Shown here piece by piece: positions 27,501-37,805 of a stretch of 64,000 nt of DNA. A program made the position numbers and the translations under genes. Source of the stretch: Phallusia mammillata (taxonomy: Eukaryota > Chordata > Ascidiacea > Phlebobranchia > Ascidiidae); NCBI GenBank assembly GCA_003260075.1, contig QLIY01000680.1, forward strand, positions 21,564 through 85,563, given 5' to 3'. The notes beneath the pieces are model-generated. The model saw nothing but the letters and a program-made list of their open reading frames with translations, was not told the origin of the DNA and ran no database searches. Numbering within the stretch: the stretch's first letter is position 1; every line of letters starts with the position of its first letter.

Positions 27501-30500
27501 GTTGTGCGCTATAACAGACTTGAATTCGCATAAAATGAATTGATCTAGTTACTACACAAACAACTTAACTAAAACCACTGGTATAAACACCATCATTTTT
27601 CTCAAAGGCACTGTGCAAAATGTATTTTCAACAAAAAAATCTTAACAACCATGTCCGAAAGTCCATAGCAAGCAAACCCGTTTACCCGAATAAGTGAAAA
27701 TGCTAACAAATATCTCATCGTGTTTTAAGACTACTCTGTGGAAAGAGAACACATTCCCCCCCCCCCATGTCCGAAAGTCCATAGCAAGCAAACCCGTTTA
27801 CCCGAATAAGTGAGAATACTAACAGATATTTCATCGTGTTTTAAGACTACTCTGTGGAAAGAGAACACATCGGTTTGCGTCGTATTGCTGGATACGGTGT
27901 TTCCATCACACGTGGTGCTGCATCAGCAATGATGTTCACCTACTCCAGTCTACTGGTGACCATGTCCCGAAACACTATCACTGCCCTCCGTGAAACCTTC
28001 CTTCACCGCTACGTGCCCTTCGACTCCGCAATTACCATGCACAGAATCGTTGCCTGGTTGGCTTTGGCATTTACTGGTGAGATATGTAATGGTGGAAATA
28101 TATTTATTTGGCTCTATTTGATTTTGGTCTCAAGTATTTTCGTGCAATTATGCTTGGTAGAGTGTTTGTACATTCAAAAATAACAAAAGTTTTTGTCTAA
28201 GTTCCTAATGGGTTATAATAACCTTAATTACTGATTTATAAACGATAAAGCGTTATGTTGCAGGCAGAAAAAGTTGAAAAGAAGTAAACATAGTAACAGG
28301 CAAAAATCTTCTTACAAATTACAACCGCAATTTTGAGTCAACAATATTAATGACTCAATGACAAATCTAGAGAAATAAATCAAAAAGAACAATATTTCAT
28401 GCAGTTTTTTACTTATAATCAAGTCTGTGTGTAGTGTGTCTTGCAATATCAGGATCAAGCAACAAGTAGAAGGCTTTGTTTTTTTGAAATTTGAGATACA
28501 CTTAACATGTTATGAGAACAACATTAACCCTATTAATTTCACAGTCTGCCACATTCTCGGCCATTCGTTGAACATTTATGCGATCTCCACTCAAACTCCG
28601 GGCGATCTCAACTGTTTGTTCCGCGATTACTGGAGAACCAGTGACACTCTACCGAAATTCCATTACTGGTGCTGGCAAACGATCACTGGAATCACTGGGA
28701 TTATCCTAACCCTCACCGTGATTGTCATGTAAGTTATTCTATTTGAATAAGTCAACAAACAGTTTTTTTAGATATGGCCTCAAAACAAACTTGTTGGCAC
28801 CACAACATTCCTCTAGAAAAATCGAATATTCTTCATAAAAGACAGCAAAAAACTTCCTAATGTTACAGAAAACCCGGCTAAAGACGCCTAAACGATTGAC
28901 TTTTTATCACAGAAACCAAAATATTGCTATTTTTTCTGTCCAGGTACACGTTTGCATCTGATTATTCGCGTCGTGTGCTCTTCAAGTGGTTCTGGTGGAC
29001 CCACAACTTCGGATACGTAATCCTCTACACTTTCATGGTTCTACACGGGGCTGGATTTTTGGTGCAGGTCGGTTGCTGAATGTTTTAAATAGACCGGATT
29101 CAAAACAACAAGCCACTTATAAACGGGTTGGATAAAGACAAAAAAATGCACATCTGAAATTGAGGAGAAAACCAAAATGTCAGAAAAATACTTCAACTGT
29201 TAAAATGCGATCATCCACAAGTTTTGGATTTTTATGCATTTCCCGCATTGAAAAATTCTGTTCTAGTCTTTGCAAAAAGTTCAACAAAACACGCAATGCA
29301 TAAAGCATTTACACATTTACGTAATAACTCGATCAGCATTAAAACAAGGACTCTATTTGCAGGATCCGTTTTTCTACTACTTCTTCCTTGGACCAGCAGT
29401 GCTCTACACATTGGACAAGCTCTACAGCTTAAGCCGAAGCAAGACCGAGATTTCTGTGATAAAAGCCGAACTTCTGCCTTCTGATGTGACCTTCCTTGAG
29501 TTCAAGAGACCCCATAACTTTGACTACAGAGCTGGACAATGGGTAAACAAATTTGGGAAGTTTTGCAAGCCTCCCCTGTTAAGCATTACTAAAATTTATG
29601 GCACTTGGAACGCCTAAGCTTTAAATTGTAGTTCAAAACCCTTAAAATGGACTGCCTAACTCTGTGCTACAATTAATCGCTAATGGCAACTATTTTTACT
29701 CAGGTTCGAATTGCTTGTCTTTCTCAATCCCCCAACGAGTATCATCCCTTCACATTGACCTCTGCTCCCACCGAAGACACACTGAAACTGCATATCCGAG
29801 CTGTAGGACCGTGGACAACAAACCTCAGAAACATATACAACCCTGAAGTGCTAAGAGACTCGCCCTATCCTAAGGTAGCTACCTAAACCTCCAGCAATGT
29901 GTGGAAATTGACACAACAGATTACAGAAATTACAGCAGCCTATGCAACAGGGTGGTGATCGACGAAAGTTGCCAGATTTTCAAAGTGTATTAAAAAGAGC
30001 GGTGGACAAAACAGAAATATCTGTTTCAGATAAAACTGATCATTCCTTTTCAGTAGGCAAAATTAATATTTCTGTCACCAAAAAATGGTTTGGATATTTG
30101 ATTGAGATTTGGAGTTTGGAAGGTTGCACTAGCTAACGATGAGAGTATAGCAAAGCGCAGAAAGCTTTAATTGTTTGTTTTTGTAGATCTATCTCGATGG
30201 ACCGTTTGGCGAAGGTCACCAAGATTGGTACAAGTACGATGTTTCAGTGCTGGTTGGAGGCGGAATCGGTGTGACGCCATTTGCCTCGATTCTCAAGGAT
30301 CTGATCAACGTGGCAGAGTCCGGCCTCAAGATTCAATGCAAAAGGGTAAGAGAACCTTGTTTTCAAAACTATGCCAATTTAATGCACTGTACAACTCAAC
30401 TCATCGAAATAAAATATACATTATTAGAAAGAATTTTACCGATAAAATGCTTCTCAACACCAAAATCGGCAGTAGTGTGAAACGTGCTTGATCAAAAACA

Positions 30501-32091
30501 GAAACGCCACTGCCAGAGTAGAAAAAACAATGTGAACAAATCGTTTTGACTAAGCTTCTTTCTTAATCAGTGTCAACATGTTGTAAAAATTTGTAATGAA
30601 CGTCGTTCTAGTTTGCTACGAATGCTTTTTTTTCATGATTGTGCACAGATTTGAAGTCCCACCCCCCCCCCGTCAACATGTTGTAAAAATTTGTAATGAA
30701 CGTCGTTCTAGTTTGCTACAAAAGGTTTTTTTTTTTTCATGACTGTGCACAGATTTATAATAAGTCCCCTTTTTTTCTCGCAGGTTTACTTCATGTGGAT
30801 CACACGGGATCAGAAACAATACGAGTGGTTGACCGACATCATACAAGAAGTTGAAGGCAAGGACAAAGCGGGAATTCTCGACACTCACATCTTCATCACC
30901 CAGTTCCCACAAAAGTTTGATCTCAGGACCACCATGTTGGTACGTAACAGAACCATTTGTGAGATTATAATGTGCAATGGTAACTAAATAGGTAAGATTC
31001 CCGGGAACGATGTGTGCTACATCTGCGCAGTTCAAGTGGAGTGCTTTAACGATAAATTTAAAACAACATTATTACAGACATGTAGAGAGTCGTGCTGTAA
31101 AGTGGAAAAACTCTTTAAAGGTTCGGAAGAAACATTTCAGTATATTTTTTCCCTTTTGCCTTAAGTTTAAACTCTTCAGGAAAATATTGGCCTTTTCAAG
31201 TGTAAGCAATCGATCAAGTGCTACCTAAATCGTATTTCTCCAGTGCTACCTAAATCGTATTTAGGAATGCACAACCAAAACCGAAACGTTAAGAATACTT
31301 TGTTTGTACAAACACAAACGCATAAACAAACCAAAACTCATTAACGCATCTTCAAAAACAGCAGCTTTGTTAGCTAATTACATCATTTAAGTGTACTTGC
31401 TGTGGTGTTATAAGCATTTTAGACCACCTCTGGAAAACAAACAAACATTTTTCCTTGTCATCGCAGTACATCTGTGAGAGACACTTCCAGAAGGTAGCCG
31501 GAAAATCCTTGTTTACTGGACTTAGAGCTGTCACCCATTTCGGACGTCCTGACTTCAAGTCCTTCTTTGCCTCCCTCGAGGACGAACATAGCCAGGTATA
31601 CATTTGTAATTTGCTGACAACTTGAGTTTAGGTGTAGAAACATTATAGGTAAGAACTTGGACCGGAATCACAACTTGATAAGAAAAATGTGTTGGGATTT
31701 TGACTCATAAATTAGTCAACATCCTTGCAAAACGAAACATGACAAAATACTAGTTTTGCAAAGCGTTTAGATGTTTGAATTGGTTCGGAAATTAAATCGA
31801 AAACGAGACTGATCAAATTGCCGTTCCGCGTTCTATTTTAAAAGAAAGTAGGTGGTTGAGTGTGTTGCTTAAATATACCAAAAAGAATCAAGATAATTAG
31901 TTGAGTAACAGCACAACCCCTAATCCTAACTATAGCCTAACATTAAGCCATTTAACTTCTACTCACAGGTCAACCAGTTCGGAGTTTTCAGCTGTGGGCC
32001 ACCACCAATGACAAACGCTGTGGAAAAGACATGCGCCTCCCTGAACAAATACGACGGAGCCACGTTCCTGCACCACTTCGAGAACTTCTAA
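3861..32091 (+). CDS. Dual oxidase (DUOX), complete, 32 exons
   Basis: Animal dual oxidase: a membrane NADPH oxidase that passes electrons from cytosolic NADPH through FAD and two hemes to oxygen, giving extracellular H2O2. Coding exons: 3861-3924, 9494-9571, 11739-11900, 12398-12588, 13324-13452, 15152-15296, 16097-16263, 16709-16802, 17345-17456, 18567-18681, 19197-19352, 19580-19693, 20061-20239, 20574-20698, 21191-21343, 22161-22318, 22856-23017, 23296-23481, 24117-24339, 24722-24815, 25250-25428, 26372-26477, 27135-27325, 27846-28076, 28545-28728, 28944-29067, 29363-29542, 29704-29874, 30187-30345, 30784-30939, 31467-31595, 31969-32091. All introns are GT-AG and every phase matches. The sum is 4,740 nt, 1,579 residues, close to human DUOX1/2 (about 1,550). 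The ATG opens a signal peptide; the protein ends in HHFENF, the family's FENF tail. An ATTAAA at 32435 is a possible poly(A) signal. The gene may be one of several ascidian DUOX paralogues; which one is not determinable here. Confidence 0.96.
4730..4950 (+). repeat. Direct duplication with C10 junction (unit ~105 bp)
   Basis: Copy 1 is 4730-4835, C run 4836-4845, copy 2 is 4846-4950. Copies differ by one base change (ACGTTTGG/ACGATTGG) and a T-run length. Copy 2 runs on into unique intron DNA; copy 1 is cut by the C run. DUOX intron 1. Confidence 0.9.
7093..7105. promoter_or_regulatory. RFX-like X-box palindrome
   Basis: GTTGCCAGGCAAC is a perfect 6+1+6 inverted repeat matching the RFX X-box pattern (GTTNCC, short spacer, GGNAAC). 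It lies in DUOX intron 1. X-boxes normally act near ciliary gene promoters, so occupancy here is uncertain; a chance match is possible. Confidence 0.3.
8898..9184 (+). repeat. Direct duplication with C10 junction (unit ~137 bp)
   Basis: Copy 1 is 8898-9034, C run 9035-9044, copy 2 is 9045-9184. A few SNPs separate the copies, and copy 2 has a few extra bases at the end (TTTAGTTAATTT for TTAATTT). DUOX intron 1. Confidence 0.9.
9192..9366 (+). repeat. Direct duplication with C14 junction (unit ~82 bp)
   Basis: Copy 1 is 9192-9273, C run 9274-9287 (some of these C are native to the unit edge), copy 2 is about 9287-9366. It begins 8 bp after the previous duplication ends. The copies differ at several bases, mostly just after ACAACATGT. 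It lies about 130 bp upstream of DUOX exon 2. Confidence 0.88.
10586..10702 (+). repeat. Island flanked by C11 and C10, copy of 10949-11046
   Basis: Sequence 10597-10692 sits between C runs 10586-10596 and 10693-10702. It repeats 10949-11046 (TTTTTAGCCAAGTCGAAGG onward) with small differences. Unlike the simple duplications, neither island edge continues into the flank of the other copy. DUOX intron 2. Confidence 0.8.
11451..11587. mobile_element. Foldback MITE-like element
   Basis: The two ends form a long imperfect inverted repeat: left TAAGCTGCAGACAGTGCACA, right the reverse complement near GTGTGGACTGTCTGCAGCTTA, with further pairing around ATAAGGTCTC/GAGACCTTA. Related, truncated copies occur at about 37195-37272 (ended by a C run) and 50575-50655; each carries CCAATAAATGATAAG. 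There is no coding capacity, so it is non-autonomous. DUOX intron 2. Confidence 0.65.
12115..12295 (+). repeat. Imperfect ~105-bp direct repeat in DUOX intron 3
   Basis: About 12115-12185 and 12220-12295 share ACAACCTAT, ACAATGTC and AATTGACGTC blocks with substitutions and indels, without a C run. This looks like an old local duplication, unlike the near-identical C-run pairs. Each copy carries a TGACGTC CRE-like core. Confidence 0.5.
12718..12813. mobile_element. Short hAT-like MITE, 96 bp
   Basis: The left end CAGTGGTTCCCAAAC and right end GTTTGGAAACCCCTG are imperfect inverted repeats of the hAT type. I could not see a matching 8-bp target duplication, so the insertion is old or the boundary is off. 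DUOX intron 4. Confidence 0.45.
12829..13190 (+). repeat. Diverged direct repeat in DUOX intron 4
   Basis: About 12829-12930 and 13090-13190 share CTATTACTC, ATTAAAC, AAAAAATGACCC and GACACTGTTTTG in the same order, with clear divergence. There is no C run between them. This is an ordinary old tandem duplication about 260 bp apart. Confidence 0.5.
13495..14300 (+). repeat. Displaced duplicate island between two C10 runs
   Basis: Sequence 13495-13670 recurs at 14134-14290 between C runs 14124-14133 and 14291-14300. The second copy lacks a 17-bp GGCTTAGG-containing piece and has an extra 3 bp plus SNPs. A third, diverged copy of the same unit lies at about 13682-13838 without C runs, so the locus was already a tandem repeat. 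Starts at the 3' border of DUOX exon 5. Confidence 0.8.
14501..14802 (+). repeat. Direct duplication with C11 junction (unit ~145 bp)
   Basis: Copy 1 is 14501-14645, C run 14646-14656, copy 2 is 14657-14802. SNPs include TTTTGGAGAC/TTTTCTAGAC. Copy 2 continues into unique DNA. DUOX intron 5. Confidence 0.9.
15312..15596 (+). repeat. Direct duplication with C10 junction (unit ~137 bp)
   Basis: Copy 1 is 15312-15448, C run 15449-15458, copy 2 is 15459-15596. Differences include a 3-bp AAG insertion in copy 2 and several SNPs. DUOX intron 6, 15 bp after exon 6. Confidence 0.9.
15852..16093 (+). repeat. Direct duplication with C11 junction (unit ~115 bp)
   Basis: Copy 1 is 15852-15967, C run 15968-15978, copy 2 is about 15980-16093. 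Copy 2 supplies the acceptor of DUOX exon 7 (16096); copy 1 is cut a few bases before the matching site. That placement is what a contig end inside the intron would give. Confidence 0.88.
17712..18506. mobile_element. hAT-like element with perfect 8-bp TSD
   Basis: Inverted ends CAGTGCTCCGCAAC and GTTGCGGAGCACTG are flanked by identical 8-bp target duplications ATGTAAAC (17704-17711 and 18507-18514). The 795-bp span includes a second element nested inside. No transposase frame is visible, so it is non-autonomous. DUOX intron 9. The perfect TSD argues for a fairly recent insertion. Confidence 0.82.
17909..18388. mobile_element. Second hAT-like element nested in the first
   Basis: Ends CAGGGGTTTCAAAAC and (inverted) CAGAGGTCTTAAACG are flanked by identical GCTTAATG target duplications at 17901-17908 and 18389-18396. 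It sits inside the 17712-18506 element, so it inserted later. 480 bp, no transposase frame. Confidence 0.75.
21395..21568. mobile_element. Short inverted-repeat element with an 86-C tract
   Basis: The left edge AGTTGTAAACGGGTC and right edge GCCCGACTTACAACT are inverted repeats of a family seen elsewhere in the window (for example 53062, 55923, 59327). Its interior holds an uninterrupted C run at 21419-21504 (86 bases), the longest homopolymer in the window. I see no flanking duplication as at the C10 junctions. DUOX intron 15. Confidence 0.5.
22600..22700 (+). repeat. Dispersed repeat with CGAAACGTC motif
   Basis: GGATGAAGAAGGTG followed by GTCGAAACGTC and TTTGTAATAAAAACTGCTGG. A relative lies in the opposite orientation at about 43725-43815 (CCAGCAGTTTTTGTAATAA ... 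CGCCTTCATCAGG), and a weaker one near 6170. The class is not assigned. DUOX intron 16. Confidence 0.5.
26372..29067 (+). other. DUOX NOX-type heme transmembrane core (exons 22-26)
   Basis: Exon 22 is a basic linker. Exon 23 encodes a TM helix ([15 protein letters not shown]). Exons 24-26 encode the b-type heme region. The first ligand pair is H in TMHRIVAW and H in TVCHILGH, 14 residues apart as in NOX2. The second pair is H in WWTHNF and H in MVLHG. The latter spacing is 14 here against 13 in human DUOX and NOX2, an extra residue after the histidine. The first 28 bases of exon 24 are also present upstream in a truncated allelic-like copy (27728-27755). Confidence 0.9.
27650..27871 (+). repeat. 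Direct duplication with C11 junction covering exon 24 start
   Basis: Copy 1 is 27650-27755, C run 27756-27766, copy 2 is 27766-27871. Both contain the acceptor and the start of DUOX exon 24 (ACTACTCTGTGG); in copy 1 the exon is cut after 28 bases by the C run. Only copy 2 continues into a full exon with a donor. The intronic parts differ by a few SNPs. Confidence 0.92.
29363..32091 (+). other. DUOX FAD/NADPH reductase domain (exons 27-32)
   Basis: Cytosolic flavin reductase module. The FAD motif HPFTLTSAP lies in exon 28 (about residue 1348). Exon 29 has [13 protein letters not shown] and the glycine-rich [21 protein letters not shown] motif. Exon 30 has [15 protein letters not shown]. Exon 32 has SCGPPPMT (human CGPPGMT) and the terminal FENF. 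All catalytic motifs are intact, so the oxidase half should be active. Confidence 0.95.
30572..30769 (+). repeat. Direct duplication with C10 junction (unit ~90 bp)
   Basis: Copy 1 is 30572-30661, C run 30662-30671, copy 2 is 30672-30769. Differences include a longer T run and an ATAATA insertion in copy 2. It is immediately upstream of DUOX exon 30; copy 2 provides its polypyrimidine tract. Confidence 0.9.
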
Positions 32092-33289
32092 GTCACAAGC
32101 CTGACCACAGCGCTTTGCGTATCACCAGCTTTTGCAAGGCAGCTACATATCACGCCAAGTATTTTACCGCATTTATTGTTCTTAGTGCTTTTTATAGCAT
32201 AGCTGTATAGTTGCACAGGCGCTACAGTAATTACACACCAAGACAACTGGTGTAGTTTGAAGCAATTGACCTTGTTTTTAATGGGGAAGAACAATTGCTG
32301 GTGCACTGTTGCATTATGTTAAATGTTTAATTTTGTTTGTCCGCCTTCTTTAATTCTTCACCCAAACATTTACATAAAGGCGGTTTTAGTATATCTTACT
32401 CCACCCTGTTTTGTTTAACTCGTCTACTTTGCACATTAAATTCGGGTTTCTTAGCCAGTTCTTAGCTAGATCACGTCCCAACAAATTGCAACAACTTCTA
32501 AGGTTGATTGTATACAGCTGTTTACGAAATCCGTATTAAAATTGGAAAACGATGCACAAGGAGCCGTTTATATATGCACATAATTCTGCATTGTGCTTCA
32601 ATAGTGTTTTTGAGCTGTTTTATTATGCGTGTGGTTTAATCATTTGTACAGCGCTCATGAAAACCGATGCACGCTCATGAAAACCGATAGTGCTAGCGCG
32701 TCTAGTTATGTGTATGGAATATATTGAAATTGAATTTCTGTCAGAAACTTTTACCACAAGTTAAAAACTGTTACTTGTACAAACACTAACGACAATCCTG
32801 TGTTAAAAAAACCACCACTTTAAAAACAGCCCACGCATTTACAACACAAATCTTCAAAACCTTAAGTACTTTAATCTATGCATCTCGTAATATGTACAAA
32901 TATGGGTGTCGGCCCTCCACATTTCAATGGAGCTGACTTTGTATATTTTGCTGTTTCTTGTTGGTTATCCGTCTGCACTTATCAGTCCATAGCATTATAG
33001 CAACAAAAGCAAACGCTTTGGACATTATCTATGTCCAATGTAGATGTATTCAAATAATGTAGTTGTCACGCTCATGCATCAGAAAGAATGTTTTAAGAAG
33101 CTAAATTTTGCCCCAGAAGCGATTGGTGAATTTGTTTTCGGGAAGCGACAAGTGTAGAAACACATTAATCCGAACTTCTATGCAAAATCTTATTGTATAT
33201 TACGCTTGCGAAATAACGTAGTTCGGGCATTGTGTAAACGCGGGTACAAAAAACGAGTTGGTACTCTCGCGAGTCGGTTAGTGACATCA

Positions 33290-33510
33290 CAAACACTCTC
33301 TGTTTGATAAATAACGTCATCATAAACTTGTTACTCACTTCAATTCGAATGCCAGTTTACATTACATGCAAAAAACAACATCTCAAATATATAAAAACGC
33401 CCAAAATTTGGCAGTAAAGTGCAATTTACTTTCGAAAACAAGAAACAAACAATCGTGACGTCATCTATCGACATGACGCAACCCCTGCTGACGTCAGAGT
33501 GATGTCAAAA
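33290..33510. promoter_or_regulatory. Cluster of CRE/ATF-like TGACGT sites
   Basis: Within 220 bp I see GTGACATCAC, AACGTCAT, GTGACGTCAT, ATGACGCA, TGACGTCAG and GATGTCA. Two more GTGACGTCAT sites sit 17 bp apart at about 35443-35468. Such palindromes bind CREB/ATF-type bZIP proteins. They lie 1.2-3.4 kb downstream of DUOX, so they might be an enhancer; function is inferred only. Confidence 0.3.
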
Positions 33511-34602
33511 TGTATTACTGCTCCGACTTTGTTGAAATCGTTCGGTATAACTTGCTTTGTAGTGAAACTTAACAAGCTTTTTTCGCAATTACTAATATGC
33601 ACGTGATCCCCTGTATATAACTAATCACACACAACTCGCCCAATTGTTGCTCGCATGTTACTGAAATAAACGGTGAAGTCTGTATTTGAATTATTAAGCT
33701 GAGGATATAAGACAGAAAAAAAAAACAGTTAAGTGCACACAGAACAGTAAAGCAAAAAATGCTAGTTTATTGTGCCAAGATGATCATGAATTCCTGGGCA
33801 GACTGGGATTAGCCTTTAAGCGTTCATGTAAACCAGCGATCAAGACATACCCATATTCAAATCATAATATGTCAGACCTATGGTAGGCGTTATGATAAAT
33901 TTTTCTTGCCTAGGCCTTGCCATATGTCGGCAACTGACTTGAATCAGTATTACCCGAATTAAGCATTTTCTAAGCGCGGCAACCATACTTCTTTTTTTGT
34001 CTGTTTTACACTTCATGAGGAAAGGCGCGAAAATCAAAAGTAATCAACAAAATCGATGTTCTGAAACAGAGCCAGCCTTTCAATGGTTAACTTGAATACA
34101 TGAATGTCCAGAATAAATAAACTTTTCATAAGAAAGATACGAAACTGATCGAATGTAAAAAAACAAATCGACAACCTATTGTCCAGAAAAGTTGGTCACA
34201 CTACAAGTCACAAAGGTCAAAACGACTTACGATGTAGAAAACAATTCAACCGAATTTCACCAACGCATGTTTTCCAGATGAACAAAATAGGCTTTTTCAG
34301 GACAAAACTCTAAAATCGGGATTATAACCTTGTGGTTAAGTAACACAGCAACCATAAAGTAGCAAAACATCACTCATCTGCTCGAATTGTCACAGCTAAT
34401 TCAAATACGCACATACAACACAAAAATCGTGCCGGATTTTGAAACACGACCACAAATTTCAGAATAAAACAATCAAGTATTTCTCGGTTAGTATCTAATT
34501 CTAAGAGGTGCAATTCTTGTTGGCGTCAATTTTTTTGTCGAAATTGGGCTTATTCGGGTGACTGTATTATTTGTTTTGTTGAAGCCAACGAGTAAAAATC
34601 GT

Positions 34603-34959
34603 AAAACTTGTAATTAAATTTACTAACCAGGTTATGTTATCTACGGCAACCAGCCTGCTGACGTAATTTCGATTAGACTGGTAAAAACAAATGTCAGAAT
34701 TAAGAGTGACGCCATCACAAGAAATGAGAAATTTCCATGGGCTGACAGAGAACATGTTTTCACCAAGCGACAAAAATTGCCCCCCCCCCAAACTTGTAAT
34801 TAAATTTACTAACCAGGTTATGTTATCTACGGCAACCTACGGTAATTTCGATTAGACTGGTAAAAACAAATGTCAGAATTAAGAGTGACGCCATCACAAG
34901 AAATGAGAAATTTCCATGGGCTGACAGAGAACATGTTTTCACCAAGCGACAAAAATTGA
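34603..34959 (+). repeat. Direct duplication with C10 junction (unit ~175 bp)
   Basis: Copy 1 is 34603-34779, C run 34780-34789, copy 2 is 34790-34959. Copy 2 lacks a short CAGCCTGCTGA-containing piece present in copy 1; otherwise the copies are almost identical. Confidence 0.9.
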
Positions 34960-35172
34960 TGTGTTAATTATTTATGCCTTGAGCGCTGTGTTCAAGAAAA
35001 GTTAAATACACGCGGCAAAACAAGCTCATTCAACTGTGTCTTTATATCGATTCGTAGAGATAGGCGTAGTTTTTCTACTTACGTCTAAAAGCGTCGGTGC
35101 GGGTCCAGGTTACGTTTTTAAAGCATGTCTGCCGTCAACAAGCTAAGAGCATTACGTCACTGGTAGATTCGT

Positions 35173-35397
35173 GACGTCGCCTCCTATCAGGAGAACTGAA
35201 TGAGGGGTTGTAATTGACAAGCATTTGAGTTGAGTTAATCAAAGACATTTTATGAGCAGTGACTTGTTTTGTATTGTAACCCCCCCCCCCACGTCGCCTC
35301 CTATCAGGAGAACTGAATGAGGGGTTGTAATTGACAAGTACTTAAGATGTGTTAATCAAAGACATTTTATGAGCAGTGACTTGTGTTGTATTGTAAC
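35173..35397 (+). repeat. Direct duplication with C11 junction (unit ~107 bp)
   Basis: Copy 1 is 35173-35279, C run 35280-35290 (one C native), copy 2 is 35291-35397. A few SNPs (GCATTTGAGTTGAG/GTACTTAAGATGTG). Confidence 0.9.
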
Positions 35398-36238
35398 GTT
35401 TTGCTCATGTCACATTTTATTGCAAAATATCAGTTTCAGGAGCGTGACGTCATGATTCGTGACGTCATCCTTTTAAAAAATATCGACCTAAGATTATCAG
35501 GGTTTAAAACACCCAGCAACCCCAATCTCTGAATTTTATTAACAAAAAATATCACCGATACAAGGCATTGTTTTTGAAAAAAAATGAGACGACTAGTTGG
35601 AAAAATTGAGTAGACACCAGCGTATGGTCGGTGTCTGTCCCTCGTGAATGAAAAAATAACTGGCGCAATTACAACCGATCGATCTAAAACAAAGTACTTT
35701 GACATTGCAGAATCGATATGATTTAAATACTGACACTAAGTATTGGTTTACTTTAATTTCTTGTGTTATAGTCAGTGATTACCAACAGTCTTTAACTGCG
35801 TTTTTTTGTAATTTACCTTGGTAGACAGATGGTTCACGTTACAAACTCTACAGTTTGTTTCATAAAGCTTGTTAAAAAACCCGCGTAAAAGATACAAAGC
35901 CGCCAATGTAATAAGGCCATATTAAAGAGAGTTCTCTACAAGACTGCAAATTACCCAAGGAACCCCAGGTCCCCATAACAACAACAGAGCCACAAAAATC
36001 AATGCCTGTTTGTAGATACTGGTGCCCTATCTAAACGAATCGATGTAAATGCCGTTTGGAAGGGTTGTCTGCTTGACGACAGGCGAAGTCCAGCTAATAC
36101 ATGCGCAAATTAAATTAGCAAGGCGAGATAGAGATGTACGCCAGACAGCTTCGGAAGTGTGCGCTATTTATTGCTCTTGACTGGTGGAAAATATCTTTAA
36201 CAAAAGTTTTTGACAGTTTTTTTGTGGTCAAATGCGAC

Positions 36239-37546
36239 AAGCATAAGCAATAAAAACATTTTTAAGGGGCGTTTAATGCCAGTTTTTAAGTAAAAAGAAA
36301 CGTCATGATTTAAAGTTAGCAATTAACACAATATAAGTTAGGCATTTCAAGAGATTGCGAGCTACAGCAAAGCAAGGTCTGAGATGCGTTTTTTGTTTGT
36401 TACTCGTGACTATGGGGTTTTGTAAAGTCTAGATTAGTGAAGGTGTTAAAAGAGGCTAATGCGATTTTAAAATTCCCAGTAGTTGTAGACGTGCGGAACG
36501 AAGCCGCCGCATATTCCACAACTAAGCTCCATAATACAGTATGCAGGTGTGTGCAGTGGTAAGGTATCAGAGAAGCTATAGAAGCGGTAAGTAAGGACAA
36601 CAAACAACCAATACACTGTTCAATTTTTGGCGTTTTAGAAGAGTTTAAAACAAAAGCAACTCAGATTTCATTTTTTTAACAATATGGCACCAATAATGTT
36701 ATCGCAACGTCGATAACATAGCTAACAACTGCGTGAACCTGTGTTATAAAAATAAAAGTAAAACCCATATATTAACAACTAACTCGCATTAAAATAAAAA
36801 ACATCTTACATCGGTCTTTGAAGCTAATGTTGTATCTTTTCACAAACCAGTTTTAATGCTATTTGATGGGTAAAACAATTTTTCTTTTTGGGGACACCAT
36901 CAGCATAAAGAGGGTTAAGAAATAAAGTTTAGATTTTTTAAGGATGACACGAAAAGTTTTTATCAAGTAACCATGCGAGAAAAAAAGACATGCATTTTGG
37001 TTTTTAACGATGGGTATACAGTCAGAAAAACACATAGATCTCAATTACATTGGTTAAGCTACGTTAATTACTGTAATTGATAGGCAATACAAGGCTTAAA
37101 TGTTTTAATCAACATCAATTTGGTGCAATATTTTCAGCAGTCAGTCTTATCAGTGTCAATAAAAGTTAAAAAAAAAACACATAAAAAAGCATCGAGCCAA
37201 TAAATGATAAGTAATTTACCTATAAGGTCTAACTAATCAGTACAGCTGGTGACAAGGCATAAGTCGTATTGGCCCCCCCCCCAAGCATAAGCAATAAAAA
37301 CATTTTTAAGGGGCGTTTAATGCCAGTTTTAAGTAAAAAGAAACGCCATGATTTAAAGTTAGCAATTAACGGAATATAAGTTAGGCATTTCAAGAGATTG
37401 CGAGCTACAGCAAAGCAAGGTCTGAGATACGTTTTTTGTTTGTTACTCGTGACTATGCGGCTTCGTAAAGTCTAGATTGGTGAAGGTGTTAAAAGAGGCT
37501 AATGCGATTTTAAAATTCCCAGTAGTTGTAGACGTGCGGAACGAAN
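36239..37546 (+). repeat. Displaced duplicate island between C10 and a single N
   Basis: Sequence 36239-36525 (approximately) recurs at 37283-37545, bounded by C run 37273-37282 on the left and the lone N at 37546 on the right. SNPs separate the copies (for example GGGGTTTTGT/GCGGCTTCGT). The island is 1 kb away from its partner and shares neither flank, so it resembles a stray allelic contig. Confidence 0.82.
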
Positions 37547-37805
37547 TTTGATAAGAGTTATAATGTTCGGGGGCTTTGGTGTGTGCTAACACTCTATCTT
37601 ACAAACATTCGAGGATATTTTATGAAGGAGAGGCTCTTCACCAACGTATTAAGTTAAAGGTAAAACAGCAGGGTTTTCTTACACTGGAATTTGTTTTGTG
37701 CGTGAAACTACACCGCAGTTGGGGATTATAGCCTTGAGGTTACGATGCCGTGTAATGGTTCACTGTTCCTACGTCACTGGGGATCTGAATGTGAGGGCGT
37801 TACGT

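Noticed and set aside
30673-31035. Minus-strand 120-codon open frame
   Set aside because: Antisense of DUOX exon 30 and the duplicated intron segment before it.
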